A DNA stretch of 64,000 bases from Terfezia claveryi (taxonomy: Eukaryota > Ascomycota > Pezizomycetes > Pezizales > Pezizaceae). Below, piece after piece: positions 45,074-55,465 of this stretch (the first letter of the stretch is position 1; the number at the start of each line of letters is the position of its first letter). Position numbers and translations under genes: made by a program. The stretch spans positions 186,001 through 250,000 of the forward strand of contig WHUX01000017.1 of the NCBI GenBank assembly GCA_015179025.1, written 5' to 3'. Under the pieces are notes generated by a model that was given only the letters and a program-made list of their open reading frames with translations, did no database searches and was not told where the DNA came from.

Positions 45074-46896
45074 TATCGTGCCTTATATGTTCGGGGCTGT
45101 GGGATGCGGTGATGCAGATCCAATTGGAGGGGTAGTCGACCTCCAGTCCGACTGGGCACTCGAATGTTGAATTGCAGTTCGAAGCTACTGGGAATTGGCC
45201 TCACTCACACAAGACTTCCCCCTTCCTGTCTGTGAATCGGGGGTGCGATAGTTAACACAGAGGCAAAAGGCACTATAATAGCTATGATAACTAAACCGAT
45301 GATACTCGGCCCGCCTTACTCAGCAAGCAGGCCCCTCTCCATCTGATAAACGTCCCCAGGTTCGCCAAGCCGTCCGCAGCTTACACCCAAATAATCCCTT
45401 CGTTCCCATTGGCGTAGTAAGTAGAGTGGCAGTAGTCTGGTTGGCACAACACCCGTAACTGTACATAGGTTTCGTTGGCACAAGTCCCCCCCCCCAAAAT
45501 GTTGGAGGTGTAACCGCTAGGACAAAACGTGATCACTAGGTGCTAGGTTTGCCCAAACACCGATAGTATATTGTACAGGTTACTTTCGCTGGAAAAAAAA
45601 AAAAAAGTTTTTCACTTAAAATACTCGACTGACTTGGGCTTAGGGTTTTTGGTGCCCACCAGCTACTTAAGTAGGTAGGGCATTTTGATGTGAATGCTTC
45701 CAAGCCCGCAAAATCCCCACCAGCCACCACAGCCACACGCCGCTGGTATATAATCCTCGTTCCCCCCCCAAACCCCTCTTTTCCGCGTTACTCATTTCAG
45801 GGCCCATTTTATTGTAGGAGACTGCCCGACTTTCTTTGTCCATGGGAGCATCCTCTGCTACGGGTCACCAGATGAATGTTATTTCGCGACGCTAGCTGGA
45901 AATCCGGAGTCTACCACAATGTAGCAGTTGGGGTGGGTGATGAGACGAGCTTTTCCTTACCGGCGGTGCTACATTTTCTCTTTGCAAGGTGTATAGTTCT
46001 TTTATGTTTGATCTTGCAAAGGATGGAATAGAGGGTTGAGCATGCCGTTAGGCTAGAACTGATTTTGAATGATACTGATTGCATAAGAAGCATACATTCC
46101 GTTGGTCTGAGCTAGTGATGATATCCCGAGAGGCATTTGCTGGCCTGTGAGAACATCAGGCCTCCACCACCTACCTCCAACACCCGAAAAAACAAATAGA
46201 GAGCCTGAAGTACCCTACAAGTCTTGGGAGCAACTATACTGCCCAAGATTATATCCAGGCAGTGTGGATGAAGATACCAGAGACAAGAGGCGAGGACTGG
46301 CCTTGGGTTAGGATACAGACTCAAATCATTCACCATATCAGAAGATCCATATATGGGAATGATTATGTGGGCGTCACTACACAAAGCCAGATGAAAACAC
46401 TGCAGAAAACCACAGATTGACCTGACAGCTGTATCTTGATTGGGATATGGGACCAGTGTTGAAATGGCCGTGTTGGTGGATGCTCGAGCAAGGGAGGATG
46501 TAGGAAAAACGCTCTCACTTTCTCACTTGATATAGCAACTCAGAGCTTAACAGCCAGCCGGGATCAGAAAAATGGCAAGCTACAATACAGAGAGATATAC
46601 CGAGAGATCGCACTCATGTACATTAGAGTTTTTCCTAGACCAATAGGCTGTGAGATCTATAGCGAGCTCCCAGCAAGAATATAATATCTCACGAAATATA
46701 GTTATCTTCACGATTCCCTCCAGCCACAAGAAACAATCGTGTTGGATATCGCGGGATAGCCAATAATATGAGACAAGAATGATGAGTAGATGTGAATTGG
46801 CAAGGCTTGTATGGTTTGAGGCTCGGGTGGTACGAGAAAGGAAGTCTGATACCGGTAGTCTGGTCGTAAACAGCCTAGTTTCATTGCATTCATTTA
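45074..46896. other. Gene-poor DNA upstream of the complex I gene
   Basis: The left edge should contain the promoter of the 78-kDa gene. The remainder holds homopolymers (poly-C near 45487-45497, poly-A near 45593-45605) and no supportable gene. Confidence 0.4.
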
Positions 46897-46955
46897 GAGT
46901 ACCGCATTATCTAAAATACAAATACAGTGGAGGGGTCTCAGATAATGCGGTACTC
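46897..46955. repeat. Perfect 16-bp inverted repeat with 27-nt loop
   Basis: GAGTACCGCATTATCT at 46897-46912 is repeated in inverted form at 46940-46955 without mismatch. It could form a stable hairpin in DNA or RNA, but it lacks the U-tract of a terminator and no gene is adjacent. Confidence 0.8.
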
Positions 46956-47587
46956 GAGAAGTCATTGTTGCCATAGGATACGTGAGCGTGGTTGCATGAG
47001 CTCTTTGCTTTAGTTAATTGTTTGAAACTTTACTTTATCTTTACCCGTGTGATATCGCCATGGCTTTAAGCTTGCAAGGGAAGGCAAAAAGATAGAGTCG
47101 CAGCTATCTAGAGACATGACTTGGCCTGCTGTCCACAGCATAGATGCATGGAGACTTATATACATATACATGTCATATCTAACAGTACAGTCCCCTCCTA
47201 TGCAAATGGGCTAACTATACCCAGTGGCGGAGGTGCTTCGATGCGTTCGGCCTCAGAAGGATTGGGTTCATCCTTGTGGGGCATCTCCCCCATATGTAGC
47301 TCCGGGTATCGTAAATACATTCTGCTAAGTATCTTGCACTTGCATAATCGTTTAATATCCTCCTGTTCATGTTGTAAAAACCCAATGTCATTATTTAGAT
47401 GGACGGTATGTATATGCCGCCTAACTCTATGAGGGAACTTGAAAGTGTGCTGAATCTACCTACAGCTACCAGTGGTCTAATTAACTACGGGGCCAAACGG
47501 ATCTCAAGAAGGTTGCAAGTCCCCGAGGATGCGATTAAACTACGGACCAGGTAATCCTTTCGAAGCACGAACTTGTACGCACAAGAC
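46956..47587. other. Intergenic DNA, no gene seen
   Basis: No recognisable coding or RNA feature. Confidence 0.35.
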
Positions 47588-48369
47588 CATGCCCTCCGAT
47601 TCTTGGACGAACTTCGGCTTTGACGAAGACCAGACGGATTTCGAAGAACTGTAGCCTGTGCCGTATGGAAAGAAAGCGGAACATCAGCACCCGTATGGGA
47701 CGAGTGCGGGGGCGTTTAGGACGCAGTTGATTGCGTTTTATTTTAGGGCACCGGTATGGAAGGAGAACTTTTACCTTGTTTGAGAAGAGCCAGTGGGCTG
47801 ACTGGTTGGGTGCGTAGGTTAAGGCAGTTTTCAAGATGTGGATGGATTATATGGTATTGTAGATACCTTTACTCTGAGTTCCTGGGGTTAGTATGCGGAC
47901 GTAGGGCTCCGGTACGCCACGCACAAATTACAAGAAATCGGGATTTGGGGGGTACGGGTTCAGTTAAGCAAAAGTACCCCAACTCCCCCCGCACACGAGC
48001 TTGAATCTCAGATCCATAGGAATCCCTTGGCTACGATATCTTCTTCTCTTCGTTCGAATATGTCAAACAACAATTCTACTACATCTACCTAACGCATTAC
48101 TACGGGGGGCGCCGATTTATAGAATTCCTCCCCTAACCCTACACTACTTCGACACCACCTCTACGACAGTCTCCACTCACACCGACCCTACCACGGTGAA
48201 AATCGTAATCCGCCGCCATTATGCACTCGAGCCTACATCCCTTCTCCTCACGGGTTTCACTGCCTCTGTAATGCAGCAGGCAATCTCATTCCCAATTACC
48301 CAGCTCAAAGCAATCCACTACTCGCGTCTAGAGTCGCTTGATTATGCAACCAAATTAGAGTCCCTTTGA
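47588..48369 (+). pseudogene. Possible decayed gene, family unknown
   Basis: From an ATG at 47588 one frame reads protein-like sequence (MPSDSWTNFGFDEDQTDFEE, then after a TAG PVPYGKKAEHQHPYGTSAG and TQLIAFYFRAPVWKENFYLV) before further stops. Other frames then take over, ending in a 122-codon frame (48001-48369) with APIYRIPPLTLHYFDTTSTT. The early stops TAG and TGA could be C-to-T changes of CAG and CGA, as repeat-induced point mutation produces. I do not recognise the ancestral family, and chance open frames are not excluded. Confidence 0.3.
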
Positions 48370-48520
48370 AGGAATGTGAGGGGCGAGTGGGGCTGTTAAC
48401 GAGATGGGGGAGGCTGAGGAAGAGGTATTTGCATAGCTATGGTGAGACGTTAGAGCAGGCGAGATATTAGTCAAGCAGGGTGGGGGTTTGGAGGCAGTGG
48501 AAGTTGATAGTAGGGGATGG

Positions 48521-48678
48521 ATACCGATGTAGGTTTGTGTTATATGAGATTGTTTGAGTTTGTGAGAAGGAGGTGGGTGTTAGAGAGGGAGAAGGGATGA
48601 GGGTGGAGTGGGAGGGGTAGATATTTTGCTAGCGTGAGTGATACCGATGTAGGTTTGTGTTATATGAAATTGTTTGAG
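48521..48678. repeat. Two 38-bp direct repeats 120 bp apart
   Basis: Copies at 48521-48558 and 48641-48678 begin ATACCGATGTAGGTTTGTGT and differ at one position. The equal 120-bp spacing suggests a tandem duplication of a 120-bp unit whose middle has diverged. Confidence 0.75.
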
Positions 48679-49157
48679 AGCCGAGGTTGGGGCTTCAGGG
48701 TAACATAATATTATATTTTTTATTTTTTTCTGTTGGAGGGTGATGGCATTGGTTTCCTGTTTTGTATATAAAATAGATTGGGTGGGATGAGTTATTGCAT
48801 TTAGCATTGGCCAGTAGTAAATATTATATTTGTACCCTAATCTTGTACTTTCGGAACCGGCTGGTAAATGAAATCCTACTCTTCATGTCTCTAGTTAATA
48901 TCGAAGTATGAACTTGGTATAAGGCATGTCTTTCCCTTCTCTATCACCACTTGTTTTATCTTTCAACGACCCCGAACTGCAGCTTCCCGCCACAACCATG
49001 ACCTGGACGAGTGCCTTGCTTGCCATATGATGTATACCTTATACCCTTGCAGAGGGTCCCTAGTATTACCCTGCCGAACTCTGCGAAATATATCCGGTTC
49101 GTTGATTATAACGTATCAAAACCAACTACTAGTTGCATAATTTAGTCAACAGTGCAA

Positions 49158-50180
49158 ATATAGTATATATGTTCTGGGCCGCCCGCGGAGCGGCATACCC
49201 ACTGTGCCGCTCACGTGCAATTTTAAATAATTACTCAATTTGGTGTATAATGCACTTGTCTTGATAAAGGTTTACGAGTACTGATTTACCCCCAATAAAA
49301 AGTTTGATAACGGTATACCTAGCTGGAGCTAACCCAGCGACTGCAATAGATTCATGTAAGACCTCCATCTAATATTCCAATTTGGTTCAGCCAGAGCTGA
49401 GAGGTTAATACAGTCATGATCCAGTCTCGCTACGTCATGATCTGTTAACACTTTCGTATGTCAAAATATTCAGATTATTCTTAAAGTATCGGCAATAACA
49501 ATTAGAGTAGAAGTTTTTGCAAACACCTGAAACGAAAACACCAGTAGTTATACTTAGCAATCTGCATATAAATAAGTACCTGCGATTAAGAAAGTACTGT
49601 TTTGCACCTTACAAGTAAGAAATGGCTGGGATTTTTCTTACTTATAGGATAAATTGTGCAACAAGATGTAGACAAAAAATATCATAATGATGATTATTCC
49701 GAATTTCACTGAATTCCACATAGCGCATCGATATTCAGTACAAGATGGTCTATATAGCCTGAACCATAAGGCCCCATATATTAAAAACCCCATAGATAGA
49801 AACCCGTAGATAAGAAACTAATTTTCAAATACCTATTGCATAGGAAATGTTGCAGATTTATATGGTAGCAATAAACTCAGTATCCTCCTCTCCATTCCAT
49901 TCATCATCAGAGATGAAGGTGATGAGTTGTTAAATACACAAGCATGTACTTCATCATTTGAAGGGCTTGAGGTAATTTTTCCGGAATTCTCCCCTTGTTC
50001 AATGTCTGCTGTCTCCGAAGGGGTGGTCAAAATGACTTCACAGGGTGTCTTTTGAGTGTAGCAGAATGTTTTGTTCGATTCACAGTTACCAAATTGAGGA
50101 ATTATATTAATTGCCCGCGACCGGCACAGAGGGTATGCTGCCCGCGAGCGGCCCAGAAGATATATATAAAATATACTATA
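49158..50180. mobile_element. 1.0-kb element with about 90-bp GC-rich terminal inverted repeats
   Basis: The left arm 49158-49244 and the right arm 50088-50180 align as inverted copies with roughly 80-85 percent identity by eye. Shared words in order from the outer edge are ATATAGTATAT, TTCTGGGCCGC, GCATACCC, CTGTGCCG and CTCAATTTGGT. The arms are GC-rich islands in strongly AT-rich DNA and contain small internal palindromes (GCCGCCCGCGGAGCGGC). The 840-bp interior is AT-rich with no recognisable protein. It fits a decayed or non-autonomous DNA transposon, and the AT bias is compatible with repeat-induced point mutation. No clear target duplication was found. Confidence 0.6.
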
Positions 50181-50903
50181 CATAGCCTCCAGTCTATAAT
50201 AGATCCAAGGGTCTTAGGGGGAGGAGAGGGGTGAAGAGTTTTAGTGTATAACGTATGGTTACCCTGAACCACCAAACCCTTACCTACTTCCCAAAGCGGA
50301 AATAGCTGGCGTTACAAGACAACAAACACCCCCAAAAAAAAACCAAATCATTAGGCCTCAAGGGTTCAGGCAACAGGATTCAAGCCTGCAGGGCCTGAAA
50401 CAGGGGCTATGCCATGTGGAGTACGAAAGTATATCCCTCTCACCGTTTGTGATTGGCAGGATTGCACACCAATTGCAGTCCGAGACAATACGCCTATCAA
50501 CAAGACCCCGAACCCGAACCACGGTACGACCCGGAAGCCAAATGAATCACTGCCACAGCATCATCTCTCAAGTACGTTCTACATCCCATATGCATGGATA
50601 CCAACACCACACGAAAAAAAAAAAAAAAAAAAAAGATAAAGTGATATCTATATTTGAAAAGGAAGATGAAACTTAATCCATTTTTTACGTGCCTCTAAGA
50701 TGTGCAAATAAGCACTCAATCCCTCGCATCCTCGTCCGCAGCAATCTCGGTCTCATCTCATCATACATAGCAGATAAGTCAAAACGTGAATCCACTCGTC
50801 TATAGCTTCGGTATCGCCCCATGCAGCATACACCCCCGCAGTCCTTCCAGACGAATAGAATATTTTGGTAAACCATCAAAACACAATTCCTAACTGGGCA
50901 AGT
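50181..50903. other. Intergenic DNA downstream of ERD2
   Basis: It holds a poly-A run of about 20 bases near 50613-50634 and no supportable gene. Confidence 0.4.
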
Positions 50904-52185
50904 TTACACAGGCAACTCGAACTTCTTGCCCTTCATAACCCTACTCCACATGTGCATTAGTATTATTTCGTGGTAACTAATAGTAATTAAAACAATGTGA
51001 TGATGCGTGTGTAACCAGGAAGAGCAAGGGCATACTTACTTAGTCCAATAAATGTAAAAGAAATCGCAATACAACGCCGTCTGCACCAATCCAGCCAATA
51101 CCGCAATTGGGTCCGTATAGCCATCAACAAAGTACCTCCATAGCCAATTCGGGATATACAGTGCCCTATAGATACCCAACGCAAATATATAATGCGTAGT
51201 AATAGTCTCCGCCTCACCGGTCCTTTGAACCATAAACAACTGGGGCAAGATCGCTACAGACTCAAGCCAGATTGAGAAAGTCCATAACAACTCCGCTGGG
51301 GTATGCTTGTATGGGAAAATAATTGCTAGCACAGCTGCACCAGCGAGCAAGTACCTAGACTTGAAAGTATCGATATTGGGATCATGGGTGGGACGGTATT
51401 CGTTTTTCATGAGGTAGAGGGTGTATGCCGATGCACTGATGAAGACAACTTTGAGGACCGAGTTGTAGTATGATTTATTGAATGTCCAGAATAGGTCTTG
51501 GTACGCGAGAGTGCGTTAGCAGGAACATGACTGGTACAATTTCAAATTTGCGGAGACTCGTCCGTCTGCGCAAGATTTCGCCCTGTAATTCCCGCCCCAT
51601 GGGAATGTATGCGCGGGTGTGATGGCGACGGCCGGGGATGTGCCCGCATGGGTTAGAAATCGTGGGGTGGACAGGTAGGGTGGGTGGGGTGGGTGGGGAA
51701 GTGGAGTATGTGGGGGCTGGCTGTTATGAATCAGGGGAATTGACCATACCTAAGTATCGAGAGACATAAACTAACAAGTATAATGCCTGTGACTTAAACG
51801 AAATACCTGCACAGCTCTAAAGACCCAATGATAAAGGTGCTCGCACCAGTAAAGCATTAGCAATCCCAATACCATTAAAAAAAAATAAGTCTGCCAATTG
51901 CTTTTTTTTTCTTCAACCCTCCCTTTATTTCCCTGCTTCCTACTTTCTCCGTCTGCTTGTCCTCCTCTTAGGCTACACCTCATGCACAGATGGGAGCTCA
52001 ATCCCACCGCCTGACTGAAGAGCAAGAAATTGGCATGTGGATATGTGGTATTCTCAACCGGAGGGGCGGATGGGTCGAGAGATGAGGGGCATAGGCGGAT
52101 GTACCTTTGTCAAATACATCTTATGCAATAAGATGAAAATCGAGAGGAGATGCGAGAGATCCGCCACTATCCGAAAGATATTCAT
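50904..52185 (-). CDS. ERD2: ER lumen protein-retaining (K/HDEL) receptor
   Basis: Exons 52185-52105, 51816-51750, 51496-51040 and 50940-50904 give 213 residues, the standard ERD2 length. The start MNIFRIVADLSHLLSIFILL is the first transmembrane helix. Next come GISFKSQALYLLVYVSRYLD and LFWTFNKSYYNSVLKVVFIS, then FSIWLESVAILPQLFMVQRT and EAETITTHYIFALGIYRALY, and the cytosolic end KVMKGKKFELPV. Seven hydrophobic segments can be counted. The receptor binds C-terminal HDEL-type signals in the Golgi and returns escaped ER residents in COPI vesicles; the lysines near the C-terminus serve retrograde sorting. Intron 1 is long for this window (288 nt). The gene is divergent from the GH85 gene. Confidence 0.96.
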
Positions 52186-53150
52186 TGTGGCTCCGTCCCT
52201 ATATTCCTTTGCTCAGCATGGCCTTCCAGAACCCCAACCTCTGATTGTTAGGATAGCATACCTACTATATCGAAGCTATGGGTAACGTTGTTCGTGGTGG
52301 TAGTTGGAGGGACTAGAGGATAGGTGAGCGGAAGATCTCGATCGTTGGTTGTATTGATTCGTTGTAATTCCTCGGAACACTGTCCCTTTCAAGAGCACTG
52401 ATTTCTTTGCTTCTTCTCTTTCTACAGTTAGGAAAGGCTGGTACGATGCCCTGTGGTAATGAGAAACTTGATAGTAGATGCTTGTTTCGTCGAATATTGT
52501 GAATATAGGCAGTTGACGCTGCCCGACAAGCTAAATTCAGGACACGTCCGCAACTAAGCTTCCACTGTTCACGTCTAATGTCGCGGCGGGACGGGGATGC
52601 GACCAGCTTCCAGGTTCCTGCAGCAGCTCCCAAGCTGAAAAAGCGGCATCATCCAGCAACTAGTGAGGCAATGCTCAAAAACATTTACTTTGTGCAAAAT
52701 CGGTTTGTATAGATTGACGCTTGTCACCCTCTACGAGGTCTGATCGAGACTAGCTTGTCAAGGCTTTTTGGAGACTCAGAAGGACAGGAGCAAGAAAATT
52801 AATACACAAGCTACATAAGCATGAGAAAAAGGCGTTTGGATTCTGACTACATGTTGGTGGCTTCTCATCCAACAAAGTGTACTTACCGCCACTTTATAAA
52901 TTTCTTTAGAAAACGTACAGTACTAGCATGCAGGATTTTCTATTTATATGTGTAATTTGATTCATCAACGTAAACAACCTGACACAAACTCCATGACAAA
53001 TGTCGCCAAGCTCAGCAGGCAATTGCAACTGCAACTGGTCAATCGGGAATACATAAACAACTCGTGGTGTGGAGAAAGCCTTACATTGCTGTTAACCAAG
53101 TCAAGCGAAGCATTCATTCCACACTCAAACGAAATACCTTGCCGTTGGTC
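52186..53150. promoter_or_regulatory. Divergent promoter region between ERD2 and the GH85 gene
   Basis: About 965 bp separate two divergent start codons. No gene or specific binding site is recognised; a regulatory role is inferred from orientation. Confidence 0.4.
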
Positions 53151-55465
53151 ATGGCGGATGCCCCCGCAGATACCCCAGATTTCATTTTCTTTGAATCTGT
53201 GGAGCAGCTCGCCTCATGGCACCCAAGTTCTGCAAGCCCAATACATATCTCAAACACCCCGCTCTTTCCTCGCGGCCACATCTCCAACCCCATCCCCCCA
53301 CCATCGGCCCAGCAAGATGCCACACCACGCCCTGCTGCCTGGCGCGATCCCCCCCGTCCAAAACGCAATTTGCAACTCCACAACTTAACCCCCTGCTGGT
53401 GTGCCATGATTTCAAGGGTGGCTATCTGGCCCACGAAGCTGCGCAGGGAGTTGCAAGTTCAGAAACAGTCTATACATGCGAATACCTCCAATTTATTAAT
53501 ATTTTTGTTTACTTTTCCCACAAGCGCGTGGCCGTCCCTCCAGCTTCATGGATCAATCTCATGCATAAAAATGGCGTGAAAATTTTAGGAACTTTCCTAG
53601 TGGAGCACGACACTGGGGCCGTGGAGCTCCGGAAAATTTTCAGGGAGGGCACGGATAGTCCTGATGCATCTTTTTATGCAAATCAATTGGTCTCATTAGC
53701 GAAAACGTATGGATTCGACGGATGGCTGCTAAACTTTGAATCGTCGTTTCCTTCTGGGACCTTCGACCTTCCCATATTCCAGAGCTGGCTTGATTATCTC
53801 AAAGATGAGATGCACCGGGCTGTTACGGAGAGCCAGGTGATTTGGTAGGGCTCATCCTTGACCTGATTGAATATGTGAAATTGTGCTAACTGGTGGCTTA
53901 AGGTACGATGCCCTGACTATTGATAACAGAGTCCGCTATCAAAACGGGATAACCGATGCAAATAAGCCATTCTTCGATGTATCAGACGGCATCTTCACTA
54001 ATTATTGGTGGAGAGAGCACAACATCCGCAGCACGGCAGATATCGCATCTACACTCGGGAGGCCCCGAGATGTCTTCTGTGGAGTAGATGTGTGGGGTAG
54101 GGGTTCCCTGGGTGGCGGGGGCTTCAACGTTGGGGAGGTACGTTCGCCTTGTTTGAAAGACACGTATATAAAACTGAAGGCCTTCATCCGCAGGCCTTGG
54201 CCTCGATCCAGCGCCATGGGCTCGCTGCAGCAATCTTTGCTCCTGGTTGGACCTTTGAGCACCTGGGGCCAGAAAAATTTCGAGAAAATGAACAAAGATT
54301 CTGGGTTGGAGATTCTTATCGGCCGGCAAGGGCTGGGTTTGGCCCAATCGCTCAATATTCGAAATTACTCGCTTGCGGGACCTCCGATTTCTTTTACACT
54401 AACTTCAGTCGAGGATTCGGAAACGTGTGGAGAGTCGGTGGGAAGGTATGCATGATCCCCCTGAGACACGTAGAATCCTGGGTACCGGTAGTTGGAATTA
54501 AATGTACTGATCGCCGCTGCCGTTATAGCTCAAATCTTCCTTGCCATGGGTCCACCTTGGGGTACAATCGGTTTTGCCAAATCTCACAGAGGAAAATGGC
54601 CAACTCATCTATTGGAATCCGGACTCAGAATACTCGTACTCGGGCAGTTGGGGCTTGAGCTTGGCGATGCGGCGGCAGACTGCAGGTGAAGAAAATTCCT
54701 GTACGAACAGCAAATACCCGCAATTGTTGGATTTCTCTGATTGAAATAGATTCCCCAGACCGTATATCGACATGCCCGTTGTATAGGTTGGCTTTGTCCA
54801 TACGGAAGGGCACAGCATTGAGGATTCGATATCTTCCCCATGCGAACAACGCAGAGAAGATTGACGAGACTGGGATCTATATCGACCTCTTGCCTGATGG
54901 TACCTCGTTATCCAAGCTGAGGAAGTACCTGGCGTTTGAAACCCAGCGGGAAGGGGAATGGTGCGATCTCACTATCCACTCGTTGTCGCACAGATTGCAA
55001 CTGAAAGGAAACTTCGAAGGATCCAAGATTGTCGAACTTGGTGCCTATTGCAGGCATATGCATCGTGCAGAAGATCATGCTTTGGACTATACCCGAACTG
55101 CTGTAGATCAAACCCAATCAACAGGAACCAAGCAACCGTTCATCTATCTTGGAGAGGTATTACTTTCTGAATACACACCGCCGCTTTACAGCATAACATC
55201 CATTTCAGCAGATATAAATTCTAGCGGACGGACACGTCTCTCCTGGAAAATAGCTGCTGACATTGGTAATCCGCCTGAAAAGATTGCCACACCGTTCTCA
55301 AAGATAACAGGGCCTTTCGCTTACTTTCTCGTCTATTTTGACGGTGAGATGCAAGGAGTTGCCCACACGTTGGAGTTCAACTTGAACAAGTCGCTCATTG
55401 GACGGCTAGGGGATTATTCCGTAGAAGGCGTGATGTGGAATGGAGATGTGATTGCTTCTTCTTAG
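53151..55465 (+). CDS. Cytosolic endo-beta-N-acetylglucosaminidase, GH85 (one-base homopolymer discrepancy)
   Basis: Exons 53151-53844, 53903-54137, 54194-54445, 54529-54685 and 54750-55465 encode about 684 residues once one base is added. The start MADAPADTPDFIFFESVEQL leads into LASWHPSSASPIHISNTPL, the N-terminal pattern of the family. Then come LLVCHDFKGGY, YTCEYLQFINIFVYFSHKRV and the catalytic segment FDGWLLNFESS, whose Asn and Glu are the GH85 catalytic pair. GIFTNYWWREHNIRSTA and FAPGWTFEHLGPEKF follow, then beta-sandwich-like domains. No signal peptide is present, so it is the cytosolic ENGase type that trims free N-glycans. The frame shifts at a C7 run (about 53349-53355): one more C joins the N-terminus to LNPLLVCHDFKGGY. 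No intron donor lies in that stretch. Confidence 0.86.
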
